From: Pirellulaceae bacterium | GTDB lineage: Bacteria > Planctomycetota > Planctomycetia > Pirellulales > Pirellulaceae | NCBI GenBank assembly: GCA_018402565.1 | Contig: JAGYIQ010000001.1 | Span: forward strand, 434,001 to 498,000 | Length of the DNA: 64,000 bases | Direction: 5' to 3' | In this document: positions 41,646 through 51,542 of the stretch, piece after piece | How positions within the stretch are numbered: position 1 is the first letter of the stretch | Layout of the letters: each line of letters opens with the position of its first letter | Program-made: the position numbers and the translations under genes | The notes under the pieces: generated by a model | What the model saw: the letters and a program-made list of their open reading frames with translations, nothing else | What the model was told of the DNA's origin: nothing | The model's database searches: none

Positions 41646-43037
41646 ATGCCCGCACCACTGAATCGCCGAGACCTGCTCGCTGGATTGTCAACCGTAGGAG
41701 CCGTCTGGCTGGGTGGCCACCTCAACCCCACCGCCAACGCCTGGGGTCAACCCGCCAGCAGCACCCCCAACCGCCCCTTCCTCGACAATACCTACCAGTA
41801 CGAGCTGGAACTGCAGTCCGAAGGCTTTGTACTCTTGGGCCCCGACGAAGAGCCCAAGAAAGTCGCTTTCAATGTCAACGCTCAACAGTCCTTCAGCGAA
41901 CGAGCCATCATCACCGACGGCAACCGGATGGCCAGTCGCCTGTATCGCAGTGCCAAGCTAGAAAAACGCTTCGGTGCCATGAGCCCCGAGACCGTGTCGA
42001 TCGAGCCCGCACCCCTGCGAGTCATTACGCTCCCCGAGAACGTGGATTCGGGACGGATGCTGTTTTACAGTGCCGAGCGACCACTGTCGGCCCAGATCAT
42101 CAGCCTGTTGCAAACGCCACTCAGCCCCATCTGGCTGGACGAGCTGGCCGTCATGCTATTCCAAGACAAGCCCAAATTGGCCACCGGCGATCGCTTGACC
42201 CTGAACGCCGATCTACTCGCCAAGCTGTTCTGCTTGGAGGCAGTCACCGAGCAATCCGTCGTCTGCGAGGTCGAAAAGGCCAACGATAGCCAAGCCGTGT
42301 TGAAGCTGACGGGCGATGTCTCCGGCCGTAGCTTGGACGTCACCACCAAGATCCGCTTCAACGCCTCGGCCCGCGCCATCTTCGAAACGCGGTCCCTATC
42401 CCAACTCCGCGCCAGTATCTTCGAGCAGCGGGAAAAGGGCGTGATTTCGCCTTCTTATGCCGTCACCACCAAGCTGAAGCTGGACCAAACTCCAGCGACA
42501 GAGGAGATCAGCGCCGAGACCATCCGACAACAAATCGGCCTAACGGGCACCGACCTGATCCTGACCTACACCTCGACCACCAATCAAATCGAATTCCGAC
42601 ACTCGCCGCAATGGCACCTGGTGCTGGACCAAAAGGGCGCTGCCGTCTGGCGTTTGATCGTGGACGGCGAACCCATGACCCAATGCAACATGCTGCTGCC
42701 GGTCACCCCCAGCCGAGAGAAGATCGACCTGTCGACCTTTGCAAGAGAAGTTGAGCAAACCCTACAGGAATCGCAAGGTCGCATCGTCAACCAGCAAACG
42801 CTGAAGGGCGCTAACCAGGCGGAAGTGTTCCGCGTCGCCGCCATCGGCAAAGAAGAAGAGATCGACCTGACCTGGACCTACTACTTCATCCAAGACAACA
42901 GCGGCCGCCGCGCCCAGTTGGTCTTCACCACCGAGGCCGACCTGCAGGACGCCGTCGGACAAAGCGACCTGCTGATCGCCCAGTCCTTCATCCTCAAATC
43001 CGCCCCCTTGGCCCAATCCCCCGCCACCGTCCGCTAA
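41646..43037 (+). CDS. Tat-signal exported protein of unknown function
   Basis: The 463-aa protein starts at MPAPLNRRDLLAGLSTVG (41646). The RRDLLAG motif followed by a hydrophobic stretch suggests Tat export. The remainder is a soluble alpha/beta protein without a family I can name, with FLDNTYQYELELQ at the start of the mature part. The longer frame (to 41541) adds non-signal residues. A helical middle segment and many Thr/Gln are visible, but no metal- or haem-binding motif. It is divergent from trpA, with 249 bp between the starts. Confidence 0.7.
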   Translation: MPAPLNRRDLLAGLSTVGAVWLGGHLNPTANAWGQPASSTPNRPFLDNTYQYELELQSEGFVLLGPDEEPKKVAFNVNAQQSFSERAIITDGNRMASRLYRSAKLEKRFGAMSPETVSIEPAPLRVITLPENVDSGRMLFYSAERPLSAQIISLLQTPLSPIWLDELAVMLFQDKPKLATGDRLTLNADLLAKLFCLEAVTEQSVVCEVEKANDSQAVLKLTGDVSGRSLDVTTKIRFNASARAIFETRSLSQLRASIFEQREKGVISPSYAVTTKLKLDQTPATEEISAETIRQQIGLTGTDLILTYTSTTNQIEFRHSPQWHLVLDQKGAAVWRLIVDGEPMTQCNMLLPVTPSREKIDLSTFAREVEQTLQESQGRIVNQQTLKGANQAEVFRVAAIGKEEEIDLTWTYYFIQDNSGRRAQLVFTTEADLQDAVGQSDLLIAQSFILKSAPLAQSPATVR

Positions 43038-43190
43038 GGACGTGCCAGTTTTTGACCTACTGAATTGGAAATCAGCCGGAGGTTCAACCACGCTGCTGGC
43101 CCGAGGCTGCCCCGTCACCCCGTTACTCCGCGTCTGGAATCGCCAGCCACATGATCCTGTTGTTCATGACGATCCGGACTAAGTAACGGC

Positions 43191-44666
43191 TTATCGGTCA
43201 CTGCCTTCGTGTTTGACTGACGATGGAGGGTCCTCCAAAACCGAGTCCTGCGACCATTCCGCCGGTAGACCGGCCCGCCAAACCGCCGGCGGTGCCACGC
43301 GGCGGATCGTTTCATCAAACACACGCTTGGCCTCCGCGGCTTGCTTCTGCTCCAACAAAGTCACAATCAATAACTTGGAAGCAGCCGCCAACTCGCGTTT
43401 CCACGACTGGCTCTGGACTCGGGCTTCGTCATCGTTTGACTCCAGACGTTTGAAGTACCACGTCCTCAGCGTCTTCAGGTCCGCGATCAATGCATCGGCA
43501 TCCTCCAGCTTCTCGTCGGCCACGACCAACGCCTGCAGTATCTGCTCGAAACCTGCGTAGTCGCCAACACGGTACTTCTCCTTGAGTGATCGCAAGGCCG
43601 CGCGAAACTCCTCGGTCTCGAACTGACTAGCCGCCCCTCGCGCACGCAATTCCTTGAGTGACACACGGATCGTATGCCGCGTCCGCTCGCTTTCGTCGTC
43701 TTGTTTCCCGAGCAACTCGAGGGCCTCTTGGAAGTAGGGCTGAGCCTCTTTCGCTCGCTCCAACCCCATCAACTGGTCGCCGATTCGCTCGAGTGTCGTC
43801 AGCAGGGTGATCATCTCCATCCCAGCCCGCATTGAGGGGTTGCTGACCAGCTCCATGTCGTTGGCCCAACCCTGCTCCAAATCGCTCTGATCACGTAGCA
43901 GATTGCCGCGCAAATACAGAATATTCGCCATTTTATCAGCCAGGGCCCGGCGTTGCTGGTCGGAAGCCGCCTCGTAAGCGGTTCGCGCACGATCGAACGC
44001 CGCGTGAGCGTCCGCGAACCGACCATAGAAATAATGGTCCTGACCTACAAACCGAGCCACCTCCAGCCGATCGCGGAGATCCACGTCGAGCGTCCCCAGT
44101 CGAGCGTAGAGATTGAGGACATCCGGTCGAGCCTCCACACCGGTCTGCCATAAAGCCTCCGTACTTCGCCAGAACTTTTCGGTGTCTCGTGCGGTCAACG
44201 GCCGATCCAAGGCCTCCAACTCCCGCAACTCCGCGTAAGCCGCAGTCTTACGTTGGTCCGAGGTCGGCAGAGCCTCAGGCACTTGCGGTTGCTGCCTTTC
44301 ATGGGAAAGATAGCGACGAACTACTTCTTGGGACGCCCAGAAGACCTCCGCAGCCATCGAATTCAAGAGACCATTCGGACTGGAGTTGCCGACACCCAAT
44401 TGCCTAATGGCTGAACCCGGCCAGCCGATGGAGGTTTCCTTCACCACTGGCGTCTCTACCGCCCTTGCCCCCACCGCAGTTGGTGCTCCAGCAGCAGAAT
44501 TTGAAGGAGCAAACAAGGATTGGGCCTTGAGTTGGGACGCACCCCAATGACCCAGAACCAGGCCTATGCAGACTACCTTAAGTACCGGTAAAAACTGTGC
44601 GCCCCGGATACCTGCTCTGACAAATGCAGAAAACTTAGCTAAAAAATGACTTACATCAAACCGCAT
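43191..44666 (-). CDS. exported helical (TPR-like) protein of unknown function
   Basis: The 491-aa protein starts at 44666, where GGGAGG lies upstream with a 9-base gap. A signal-like helix (about residues 25-48, FLPVLKVVCIGLVLGHWGAS) precedes a long helical part. Units such as GQDHYFYGRFADAHAAFDRA and RAKEAQPYFQEALELLGK are TPR-like. The C-terminal part also contains helical pairs (LIVTLLEQKQAAEAKRVFDE). No catalytic motif is seen. A scaffold or protein-interaction role in the periplasm is inferred. Confidence 0.75.
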   Translation of the reverse strand: MRFDVSHFLAKFSAFVRAGIRGAQFLPVLKVVCIGLVLGHWGASQLKAQSLFAPSNSAAGAPTAVGARAVETPVVKETSIGWPGSAIRQLGVGNSSPNGLLNSMAAEVFWASQEVVRRYLSHERQQPQVPEALPTSDQRKTAAYAELRELEALDRPLTARDTEKFWRSTEALWQTGVEARPDVLNLYARLGTLDVDLRDRLEVARFVGQDHYFYGRFADAHAAFDRARTAYEAASDQQRRALADKMANILYLRGNLLRDQSDLEQGWANDMELVSNPSMRAGMEMITLLTTLERIGDQLMGLERAKEAQPYFQEALELLGKQDDESERTRHTIRVSLKELRARGAASQFETEEFRAALRSLKEKYRVGDYAGFEQILQALVVADEKLEDADALIADLKTLRTWYFKRLESNDDEARVQSQSWKRELAAASKLLIVTLLEQKQAAEAKRVFDETIRRVAPPAVWRAGLPAEWSQDSVLEDPPSSVKHEGSDR

Positions 44667-44776
44667 ATCTCGGTCCTCCCGTAGTTGACAATCAAATCCC
44701 AACGTGTTGGATTGCAAACTTGTTGCCTTAGCTTACTACAAGTACAATAAGGCGAAAATGAGTTGTAATCTGGACA

Positions 44777-45598
44777 TCACCCCCCAGAATTCACCGAATT
44801 AACTGCCGGAACTGGAATGGGCCCAGGACCGGATGAAGCGCCGCCGCTTTGAGTGCCACCTGGCGAAGGTACAGGTCTCGACTGCGGGTCAGTCTCGTCG
44901 CAATTACAAATGTATTTCAGAAATTTCCAGCCGTCTTGTACTTCATTCCAGCCAACTCCATCTCCCACCAATTTTCCTCGGTTACAATAGTCCGTGACCG
45001 AATTGCCAGTGAAGTGATCAGTGCATGTAAATCTGGCATCCGCTGCCTCAACTTCATAACCCCTTTCGCGGCGAAGCTTGTCATACACATATTGAACCTG
45101 CTTACATGCGCCAATCAATTTCGAGCTATTGATGCGAATGGTTTCTTGCTGAGTGGCAGTGTATTGACGATTAAAACTTACTTTCGCGTGAGCTTCGGCT
45201 TGGCACTTCGCAAAAAGGGCACCAGCAGCCCACTCAAGCCGACCGCCAATTTCGAAATCTCCACCGACCGAAACAGTATGTGTTACAGTGTGTTCGACAG
45301 CGACACTCGCCTCGGAAGAATCGCAGTCAAAGTTCGAATGAATTCTGTCAACAAGCCGCTCCCACTCCGTCACACTTTTCTTGGGAATCCTGGCAATCAC
45401 GTACTCTGGCTCCCAGGTCGTGATTTTCCACCAACTCTGCCAATATCCGTCGCCAGCGTGCTTGTGCCACGCGCTTGTGTGCCCATTGCAGGAATGGCTA
45501 ACTTGGCCGAATGCAGAGAAACAGAGAATGGAAAAATGAATCACAATAACGACGCCACACAGCAACAGTGCTCGCCAGCCAAAAACAGGAAGTGCCAT
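44777..45598 (-). CDS. orphan secreted Cys-rich protein, possible beta-hairpin (pore-former-like) character
   Basis: The 273-aa protein starts at 45598, preceded by AAGGAG with a 9-base gap. A signal peptide (WRALLLCGVVIVIHFSILCF) is followed by about nine Cys in the mature chain. A central segment (about 100-150) shows alternating polar and hydrophobic residues with Thr/Ser richness: EHTVTHTVSVGGDFEIGG, then a small hydrophobic patch GALFAKCQAEAHAKVSF. That pattern recalls amphipathic beta-hairpins of aerolysin-like toxins, but I could not confirm homology. The tail is Gly/Pro/Ser-rich. Base composition is AT-richer than the neighbours, and a tRNA lies 242 bp away, so horizontal transfer is possible. 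Confidence 0.6.
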   Translation of the reverse strand: MALPVFGWRALLLCGVVIVIHFSILCFSAFGQVSHSCNGHTSAWHKHAGDGYWQSWWKITTWEPEYVIARIPKKSVTEWERLVDRIHSNFDCDSSEASVAVEHTVTHTVSVGGDFEIGGRLEWAAGALFAKCQAEAHAKVSFNRQYTATQQETIRINSSKLIGACKQVQYVYDKLRRERGYEVEAADARFTCTDHFTGNSVTDYCNRGKLVGDGVGWNEVQDGWKFLKYICNCDETDPQSRPVPSPGGTQSGGASSGPGPIPVPAVNSVNSGG

Positions 45599-45840
45599 AG
45601 CGAAATTCTCCTTGTTGACAACAAACCAATCAACTAACACCACCTCAAGCTACCTAACGCCTGAAGTAAGGGTGGTGGCTACGCCGTAGCCTAAGCGAAC
45701 AAGAAGCAAGAATCAAGCCGGAAAGAGAGCAGTACAAAAAAATTCACAAATCGCAATTGGTGGCAAATAGCCTGGCGGAACCGCAGATAGGCAGGGCCCC
45801 GAGCCGCCAGACGTGGCCCCGGTCGATAAGGTAAACAAAA

Positions 45841-45913
<73 letters not shown>

Positions 45914-46305
45914 AAACGATATTTTTGGGGTGACGTTAACTGCACGACAACCGAGTGGGTATTTTCAGACCCATGTTTGCCCGAAATTTGGCACCGATCG
46001 GGGCTGGTTCAATCACGGCCCGCCCGACTCGGGCGGTGTCCCGTCACGATCCGAGAACTCACACCAGTGTAGCGACGGTAAACGCGAAAGTAAACGTCTG
46101 CCTTCTGGGACTCCCGCCCCACGCCTGCGTTCCCTTGGGCCCCGTTGGGGCCGTTTCACCAACGCAATATGGCCATGGCAATGGCGGCGAAAAATGTGAC
46201 GCGGAACGACCTTGGAAACGCCCTGGACGGTCTGTAACGGTCACCATTAGGGACCGTCTTGGAATCGGCGACCGCCGCAACGAAATGAGATAGCCGAGGG
46301 CATCA

Positions 46306-46361
46306 CCCTGGGTTTCGATGGCCCCCCTGGGTTTAGATGGCCCCCCTGGGTTCAGATGGCC
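46306..46361. repeat. 19-bp tandem repeat, about three copies
   Basis: Units CCCTGGGTTTCGATGGCCC, CCCTGGGTTTAGATGGCCC and CCCTGGGTTCAGATGGCC follow one another with two point changes. The array is in the gene-poor stretch next to tRNA-Arg. Confidence 0.85.
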
Positions 46362-46410
46362 TGCGGCGAAAGCCCTGAAAGGGCGAGACAACCAACTAAT
46401 GAATCAAAAA

Positions 46411-46467
46411 AGCTTCAGCCCCGGGACGGATAGCCGCGTCAGTTAACCCGATCCCGAGACTGAAGCT
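46411..46467. other. inverted repeat hairpin in gene-poor region
   Basis: AGCTTCAG at 46411-46418 pairs with CTGAAGCT at 46460-46467, and CGGGA at 46422-46426 with TCCCG at 46452-46456, around a 25-base loop. It has no T-run on the right; an A-run precedes the left arm, so on the minus strand it might act as a weak terminator for the gene at 46781-47434. Confidence 0.45.
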
Positions 46468-46780
46468 GGAGTGGTCGATATTTTCCTGCCCTGGCTACTT
46501 CCCTTCTTCGCAATCCCTGTGCCAATCAGCACTTAAGAAAATTAAATCCCCTTTAATGTCACCATATGCCGTTTAGCGGACACTTCCCGACCATTAACTT
46601 TTCGCCAACAAAGTGGAGCCCAAAAAACGCTCGCTTCAGAAGCAAGGCACGTGCATTGGTGCCTACATTTTGAGCAAACAAGCCCACCGCTGTGCCTCCT
46701 GCACCCAACGACCGGGTCCCTGGCGATCGTGTCTGGAAAAATCAATATGACCGCCAGCCAAGCGGGGCCTCGGCCCATCG

Positions 46781-47434
46781 CTACGTCGCTGGCACAACCA
46801 ACAACCGCTCCTGCCGGTCCTCCACCCAATCCCGCGCGACGGCAACCCAGGCAATCTGAGCAGTCTGAAAGGGCTCCAGGCCCACCCGCTGCAAGATCCG
46901 ATTCACCCGGTAGAACAACCCCTCATCCGTGCCGTAATCCGACAAGAAGCGTTCGCTCAGAAATAGCTGGTGCATGTCCGTAAAATTCGGCAGCTCACGC
47001 CCCGTCAAGGTCTCGGCCGCCGCCCGAAACTGGCACTCGTCGACCCCCTGAAAGATCTCGTACAAGCGCTCCAAACGATCCGGGTGCCGCCGAGTAATCG
47101 CGGCATCCAACAGCAGCTCGATGGCAATGTGCGCCGTGAACCACGAGCGCATCCCCCGCGGATCGGGATGCTGCACCCGCAAGTGCTGGGCCAACCGTTC
47201 TTGCAGCCCCAGAAACTCCAACGAGTTATGAAACACGTGATCGTCGCGATGATGCTGCACCACCCCAGCCGCCACGTCGGCCAAGAACGTGTCCTCGGCC
47301 CTAACAAACGTCTGCGCCACCTTGCTGCGGGCTCGAGCCCGACGGTTGACCATGTTCAAAAAATCCGGCAACTGCGTCCCCAAGGCAAACGCTGGTCGAT
47401 CCAGAAAATGCTGGGCATGGGACAAGTAGTTCAC
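46781..47434 (-). CDS. helical protein resembling acyl carrier protein phosphodiesterase (AcpH)
   Basis: The 217-aa protein starts with a GTG at 47434 that overlaps the TrmH-family stop as GTGA. The N-terminus (MNYLSHAQHFLDRPAFALGT) and the LPDFLNMV segment recall AcpH, whose members open with MNFLAH and have a conserved Gly-x-x-x-x-Asp-Phe motif. Conserved-looking His clusters occur in VQHHRDDHVFHNS (about 65). The ACP-hydrolase function is a resemblance only. The coupling suggests joint translation with the methyltransferase. Confidence 0.6.
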   Translation of the reverse strand: MNYLSHAQHFLDRPAFALGTQLPDFLNMVNRRARARSKVAQTFVRAEDTFLADVAAGVVQHHRDDHVFHNSLEFLGLQERLAQHLRVQHPDPRGMRSWFTAHIAIELLLDAAITRRHPDRLERLYEIFQGVDECQFRAAAETLTGRELPNFTDMHQLFLSERFLSDYGTDEGLFYRVNRILQRVGLEPFQTAQIAWVAVARDWVEDRQERLLVVPAT

Positions 47435-48282
47435 TCGGGCACCCGTGCGAACCGTCGCTGCCGAGCCGCCTCGTACAACAAGACCCCCGCCGCGACACTC
47501 AAGTTGAGGCTGTCGGCAATCCCGGCCTGCGGAATCCGCACGCCGACGTACGGTTCCCCCAACCAGGCTGCCGTCAGGCCGTCCGCCTCGCTGCCCAAGA
47601 CAATCGCCAGCGGCTGAGCCGCTCGATCGGCCGCAAAAAACGGTACATCCCAGTACTCGCCGGACGCTTGCACACGAGCCGCCATGCCGCGAACCCCGTG
47701 CTGCTGCAGCCACGCCTGCGCTTCAGCCAAAGTCGCCACCGCCCACGGCACTGAGAACACCGTCCCTAAGCTGGCGCGAATCGCATTGGGATTTTCAGGC
47801 AACACCGCCGCGTCGATCAACACGATCCCCGCCGCGCCCACCGCATCCGCCGTGCGGAAGATCGCCCCTAAATTCCCGGGCTTCTCGCAGCCCTCCAACA
47901 CCACAAAAGTATCGCTGGCTGCCGGCCGTTTCCAATTAGCCAAACGCCGCGGCTGCGACCGAGCCACCGCCACCACGCCCTCATCCCGCTGGCCATACGC
48001 GACTTTCTCAAATGCCGCGCGACTGGTGTCCCACACCTCCACAGGTCGACCCGCCACCACGGCATGTGCTTCCGCCGCCGATAACAACTCGGACAACGCG
48101 GACTCCGTCAACTGCTCACCGCACACAATCAGAGTTTCTACCGCTTGCCCGGTCGCCAACGCTCGCAGCGCTTCCCGCACGCCATCGATCACAAACCGTT
48201 GGTCCTGCTTCCGACCACGAGACTGGCGGAGCTTGGCCACGGCTTTGATCCGCGCGTTCTGGGGACTCTCAATGCGTTCCAT
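47431..48282 (-). CDS. TrmH/SpoU-family RNA 2'-O-ribose methyltransferase
   Basis: The 283-aa protein has an N-terminal SpoU substrate-binding domain (about 1-85, beginning ERIESPQNARIKAVAKLRQS) and the SPOUT knot. Motif 1 is EGCEKPGNLGAIFRTADA, motif 2 is IVLGSEADGL, and motif 3 is IPQAGIADSLNLSVAAGVLLYE-like. These give the AdoMet-binding trefoil knot. It methylates a ribose of rRNA or tRNA; the target nucleotide is not deducible. It sits 29 bp after ispH and overlaps the next gene by 4 bp, so these three form an operon. Confidence 0.92.
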   Translation of the reverse strand: MERIESPQNARIKAVAKLRQSRGRKQDQRFVIDGVREALRALATGQAVETLIVCGEQLTESALSELLSAAEAHAVVAGRPVEVWDTSRAAFEKVAYGQRDEGVVAVARSQPRRLANWKRPAASDTFVVLEGCEKPGNLGAIFRTADAVGAAGIVLIDAAVLPENPNAIRASLGTVFSVPWAVATLAEAQAWLQQHGVRGMAARVQASGEYWDVPFFAADRAAQPLAIVLGSEADGLTAAWLGEPYVGVRIPQAGIADSLNLSVAAGVLLYEAARQRRFARVPE

Positions 48283-48311
48283 GATCACCGGCCAACGGGG
48301 AAAGAAGTCGC

Positions 48312-49277
48312 TCAGGTCGGCCGGTTCTGGCCGTCCCCCGTGGGTGCGATACTCAATTGTCGCAACGCCTTGGGCAGCGGGAAGGTCACTTCTTCTTTGC
48401 GGATCGTCCGCACCTCGACCGTCGCTTGGAACTTATCCCGCAGCTGATCGATGATCGCCTCCACCAAATGCTCCGGGGCACTGGCCCCCGCCGAGATCAG
48501 CACGGTGTTGACCCCCGCAAACCATTCGTCTCGCAAATCGTCCGGGCCATCCAACAAATAAGCCGGGATCTGGTATTCGGCAGCAATCTCGGCCAACCGT
48601 TGACTATTGCTGCTGTTCTGGCTGCCGACCACCAAGCACAAGTCGGCCTCCGGCGCCAAGATGCGAATCGCTTCCTGCCGGTTCTGCGTCGCATAACAGA
48701 TGTCATCTTTGGGCGGCGACACGATCTGCGGGAATCGCTCGCGGAGGCAACGGATGATGCGATTGGCGTCGTCCACACTCAGCGTCGTCTGGGTCAAATA
48801 CGCCAGCCGATCGTCGGCCGTGAAGGGCAACGCCGCCACTTCCTCTTCCGTCTCCACCAATGTGATCGACTCGGGCGCCTCGCCCATCGTGCCGATCACC
48901 TCGTCGTGCCCCTCGTGCCCGATCAACAGGATATTGTAGCCCTCGCGCGCAAACTTGATCGCCTCCAAGTGCACCTTGGTCACCAACGGGCACGTGGCAT
49001 CCAACGCCGTCAGCTGCCGCTGCTTCGCCAACCGCCGGATCTCCGGCGACACACCATGGGCCGAGAACATCAAGGTCGAACCCGGTGGCACTTCCTCCAA
49101 GTGGTCCACAAACACCACGCCCCGATCCCGAAACGACTCAACAACATACCGGTTGTGCACGATCTCGTGATAGACGTAGATCGGCGTGACGAAGTGCTGC
49201 AGGGCAACCTCCAAGCTGTCGATCGCCATGTTGACCCCCGCACAGAAGCCGCGGGGAGATGCCAGTATGATGTTCAT
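48312..49277 (-). CDS. ispH: 4-hydroxy-3-methylbut-2-enyl diphosphate reductase
   Basis: This Fe-S enzyme makes IPP and DMAPP in the last step of the MEP isoprenoid pathway. The 321-aa protein has the three cluster cysteines: PRGFCAGVNMAI (residue 12), LDATCPLVTKVH (about 95) and DDICYATQNRQ (about 193). It also has SAHGVSPE and the VGSQNSSNSQRL and ISAGASAPE substrate-binding motifs. Length and motif order are those of a normal IspH. It is the first gene of a three-gene minus-strand cluster and is preceded by a copy of the dispersed palindromic repeat. Confidence 0.97.
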   Translation of the reverse strand: MNIILASPRGFCAGVNMAIDSLEVALQHFVTPIYVYHEIVHNRYVVESFRDRGVVFVDHLEEVPPGSTLMFSAHGVSPEIRRLAKQRQLTALDATCPLVTKVHLEAIKFAREGYNILLIGHEGHDEVIGTMGEAPESITLVETEEEVAALPFTADDRLAYLTQTTLSVDDANRIIRCLRERFPQIVSPPKDDICYATQNRQEAIRILAPEADLCLVVGSQNSSNSQRLAEIAAEYQIPAYLLDGPDDLRDEWFAGVNTVLISAGASAPEHLVEAIIDQLRDKFQATVEVRTIRKEEVTFPLPKALRQLSIAPTGDGQNRPT

Positions 49278-49318
49278 CGCAGTCGTACCATAGGTGGTTG
49301 AAGTCAGGGTCGCGTTAA

Positions 49319-49482
49319 GAGCTGGTTGATTTTTCCGTAGCGGAATGCGTTAAGGGCTGGACGATTTTTCCGTAGCGGAATGCGTCAAGCATTTCGTTTG
49401 ACGGGAAAACGCCCCGTTTTTGCCCGCTTTCCTTGAGTCGGACGGCCCATTCGCGTGTAAGTCTGGAAAAATCAACCAGCCC
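49319..49482. repeat. dispersed palindromic repeat family, copy B
   Basis: This is the opposite-orientation copy of the element at 10970-11330. Read on the minus strand it opens GGGCTGGTTGATTTTTCCAG and runs through the same CCAGACTTACACGCGAA, GCAAAAACGGGGCGTTTTC and TGCTTGACGCATTCCGCTAC blocks. It ends with a first right arm and then a second right half-unit. It lies between ispH and ychF, upstream of ispH and downstream of ychF. Confidence 0.88.
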
Positions 49483-49502
49483 AATGGAGTTCAACCAGAG
49501 CT

Positions 49503-50597
49503 TTACGAGTTGACCAAAAAGTGGCAGACGTCGCCGTCCTGCATGACGTAGGCCTTGCCCTCCACCCGCATCCGCCCCGCCTCCTTAATGGCCTTTTCCG
49601 ATTTTAGTTCCATCAGATCGTTGACGGAATAGACTTCCGCGCGAATGAAGCCCCGCTCGAAGTCGCTGTGGATCACGCCCGCCGCCTGTGGAGCCGTGGC
49701 ACCAGCCGGAATGGGCCAGGCACGCACCTCTTTTTCACCGGCCGTGAAGTAACTCTGCAACCCCAGCGTCTTGTAGGCTTCGCGAGCCAACACGGCCAGG
49801 GCAGGTTCTGCCAAACCGACCGCCGACAACATCTCGTCGCGATCCGCCGGGTCCAACTCTGCGATCTCCGATTCCAACTTGGCACAGACCGCGACCACGC
49901 CCGAATTGGCCGCCCGAGCATGCTCGCGGACCCGCTCCACCAACGGATGCTGGCCCGCCAAGTCGTTCTCCGAGACATTCGCCACGTACAGGATCGGCTT
50001 GAGTGTCAGGAACCCGAAGCTGGCCACACTGAAGCGTTCGTTTTCCGTCAAGTCGCACTCCCGCAGCGGCCGCTCCTCGGTCTCAATCCACTGCTGGCAC
50101 TTCTCCAAGACCGCCAAGCGTTCTTTGGCCTCTTTGTCGCCCGCCCGAGCGGCCTTCTGCGCCCGAGGAATCGCGCCGATGATCGACTCCACATCCGCAA
50201 ACATCAACTCGGTCTCGATCACAAAAATATCCGACAGCGGATCGACCTTGCCCTCGACGTGCACCACGTCGTCGTCCTCAAAACAACGCACGACCTGCAA
50301 TATCGCATCGACTTGGCGAATGTGGCTGAGAAACTTGTTGCCCAACCCCTGGCCTTCGCTGGCGCCTTTCACAATCCCCGCGATGTCGACCAATTTCATG
50401 ACGGCCGGGATCACACGCTGCGGCACAATGTATTGGCAGATCTGCTGCAAGCGTCCGTCCGGGATCGTCACCACACCCTCGTTCGGCTCGATGGTGCAGA
50501 ACGGGTAGTTGGCACTTTCGGCCGCTTTCGACAGCGTCAGCGCGTTGAACAAGGTACTCTTGCCCACATTCGGCAGTCCAACGATTCCGGCTTCCAT
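49503..50597 (-). CDS. ychF: redox-regulated OBG-type ATPase/GTPase
   Basis: The 364-aa protein is a normal-length YchF. P-loop motif GLPNVGKS (residues 7-14), the DIAG G3 motif ([20 protein letters not shown]) and the NVSE motif in place of the usual GTPase NKxD, which accounts for ATP preference, are all visible. The coiled-coil insert lies between about 120 and 200, and the TGS domain forms the C-terminus ([16 protein letters not shown]). It associates with ribosomes and affects stress responses in other bacteria. It is 81 bp from the purC stop in the same orientation. Confidence 0.96.
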   Translation of the reverse strand: MEAGIVGLPNVGKSTLFNALTLSKAAESANYPFCTIEPNEGVVTIPDGRLQQICQYIVPQRVIPAVMKLVDIAGIVKGASEGQGLGNKFLSHIRQVDAILQVVRCFEDDDVVHVEGKVDPLSDIFVIETELMFADVESIIGAIPRAQKAARAGDKEAKERLAVLEKCQQWIETEERPLRECDLTENERFSVASFGFLTLKPILYVANVSENDLAGQHPLVERVREHARAANSGVVAVCAKLESEIAELDPADRDEMLSAVGLAEPALAVLAREAYKTLGLQSYFTAGEKEVRAWPIPAGATAPQAAGVIHSDFERGFIRAEVYSVNDLMELKSEKAIKEAGRMRVEGKAYVMQDGDVCHFLVNS

Positions 50598-50678
50598 GGT
50601 GATTGATTTTCTTTCTGCAGAAAGTGAACTCGAGACCCCAACGGCGATCTCGGCCCCGCGGTCGCCGCAGGGCAGTGG

Positions 50679-51542
50679 TCAACGCCAAACCAACGGTTGT
50701 CCCATCAAACGTTCGGCGGCGTCAAAGTACTTCAGTCGAGTCTGCCGCACGACCTGCTCGGGCAACTCCGGTGGCGGCGAATTCTTGTCCCAAGTGGTCG
50801 TCTCCAAGTAATCTCGGACAAACTGCTTGTCAAACGAGGGCGGGTTCGAGCCAACTCGGTACAAGTCGGCCGGCCAAAACCGCGAGGAGTCCGGCGTGAG
50901 CACCTCGTCGATCAAGATCAATTGGCCATCGCACCAACCCCACTCCAACTTGGTGTCGGCAATAATGATGCCGCGCGTCGCCGCGTAGTCGCGGCCCTGC
51001 TGGTAAATCTCCAAACTCCGCCGCTGCAACTCGGCCGTGACCTCGCGGCCCAACGCGTTCTCCATCGTCGCGACAGACACGTTTTCATCATGCCCCGAAT
51101 CGGCCTTGGTCGCCGGAGTAAACAACGGTCGCTCCAAGGCCTGGGCACATTGCAAGCCAGCCGGCAAATCGATCCCGCACACCTGGCCTGTCGCCTGGTA
51201 GTCCTTCCAACCCGAACCCACCAAATAACCCCGCACCACACATTCAAACGGGATCACTTGGCATTTCTTCACCTGCACGGCGCGGCCCGCCAAAGCCCCG
51301 CGATCCAAACCCGCGGGCACGTCGATCTGGTCGATGTCGGTCGCCAACAAATGGTTGGGCGAATCCAATCGGGCAAACCAAAAGTTGGACAGCTGGGTCA
51401 GCACTCGCCCCTTGTCCGGAATCTCCGGCCGCAAAATCCAATCGAAAGCACTGATACGATCGCTGGCGACCAACAGCAAGCTGTCGCCCAGATCATAAAT
51501 GTCGCGGACTTTACCAGATCGAGTCGGTTGCAATTTGGCCAT
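50679..51542 (-). CDS. purC: phosphoribosylaminoimidazole-succinocarboxamide synthase
   Basis: The enzyme joins aspartate to CAIR with ATP, giving SAICAR in purine synthesis. The 287-aa protein has GKVRDIYDLGDSLLLVASD and RISAFDWIL at the N-terminus, VVRGYLVGSGWKDYQATGQV, and the late motif IADTKLEWGW-x-LIDEVLTPDSSRFWPADLY. These are standard PurC markers. I use the ATG at 51542, with an AAAGGA directly before it. It is upstream of ychF and probably shares its transcript. Confidence 0.97.
   Translation of the reverse strand: MAKLQPTRSGKVRDIYDLGDSLLLVASDRISAFDWILRPEIPDKGRVLTQLSNFWFARLDSPNHLLATDIDQIDVPAGLDRGALAGRAVQVKKCQVIPFECVVRGYLVGSGWKDYQATGQVCGIDLPAGLQCAQALERPLFTPATKADSGHDENVSVATMENALGREVTAELQRRSLEIYQQGRDYAATRGIIIADTKLEWGWCDGQLILIDEVLTPDSSRFWPADLYRVGSNPPSFDKQFVRDYLETTTWDKNSPPPELPEQVVRQTRLKYFDAAERLMGQPLVWR

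Larger units (their letters stand above)
45914..46780. other. 867-bp gene-poor region beside tRNA-Arg
   Basis: No supported gene is seen on either strand; the open frames here lack signals and family features. It contains a 19-bp tandem triplicate (46306-46361) and an inverted repeat (46411-46467), listed separately. An A/T-rich part lies near 46535-46560. Its position beside the tRNA and the atypical orphan gene makes a decayed insertion possible, but no integrase or att duplication is visible. Confidence 0.5.

Noticed and set aside
46542..46829. A 95-aa minus-strand frame in the gene-poor region
   Set aside because: No signal, domain or ribosome-binding site; overlaps the end of the AcpH-like gene.
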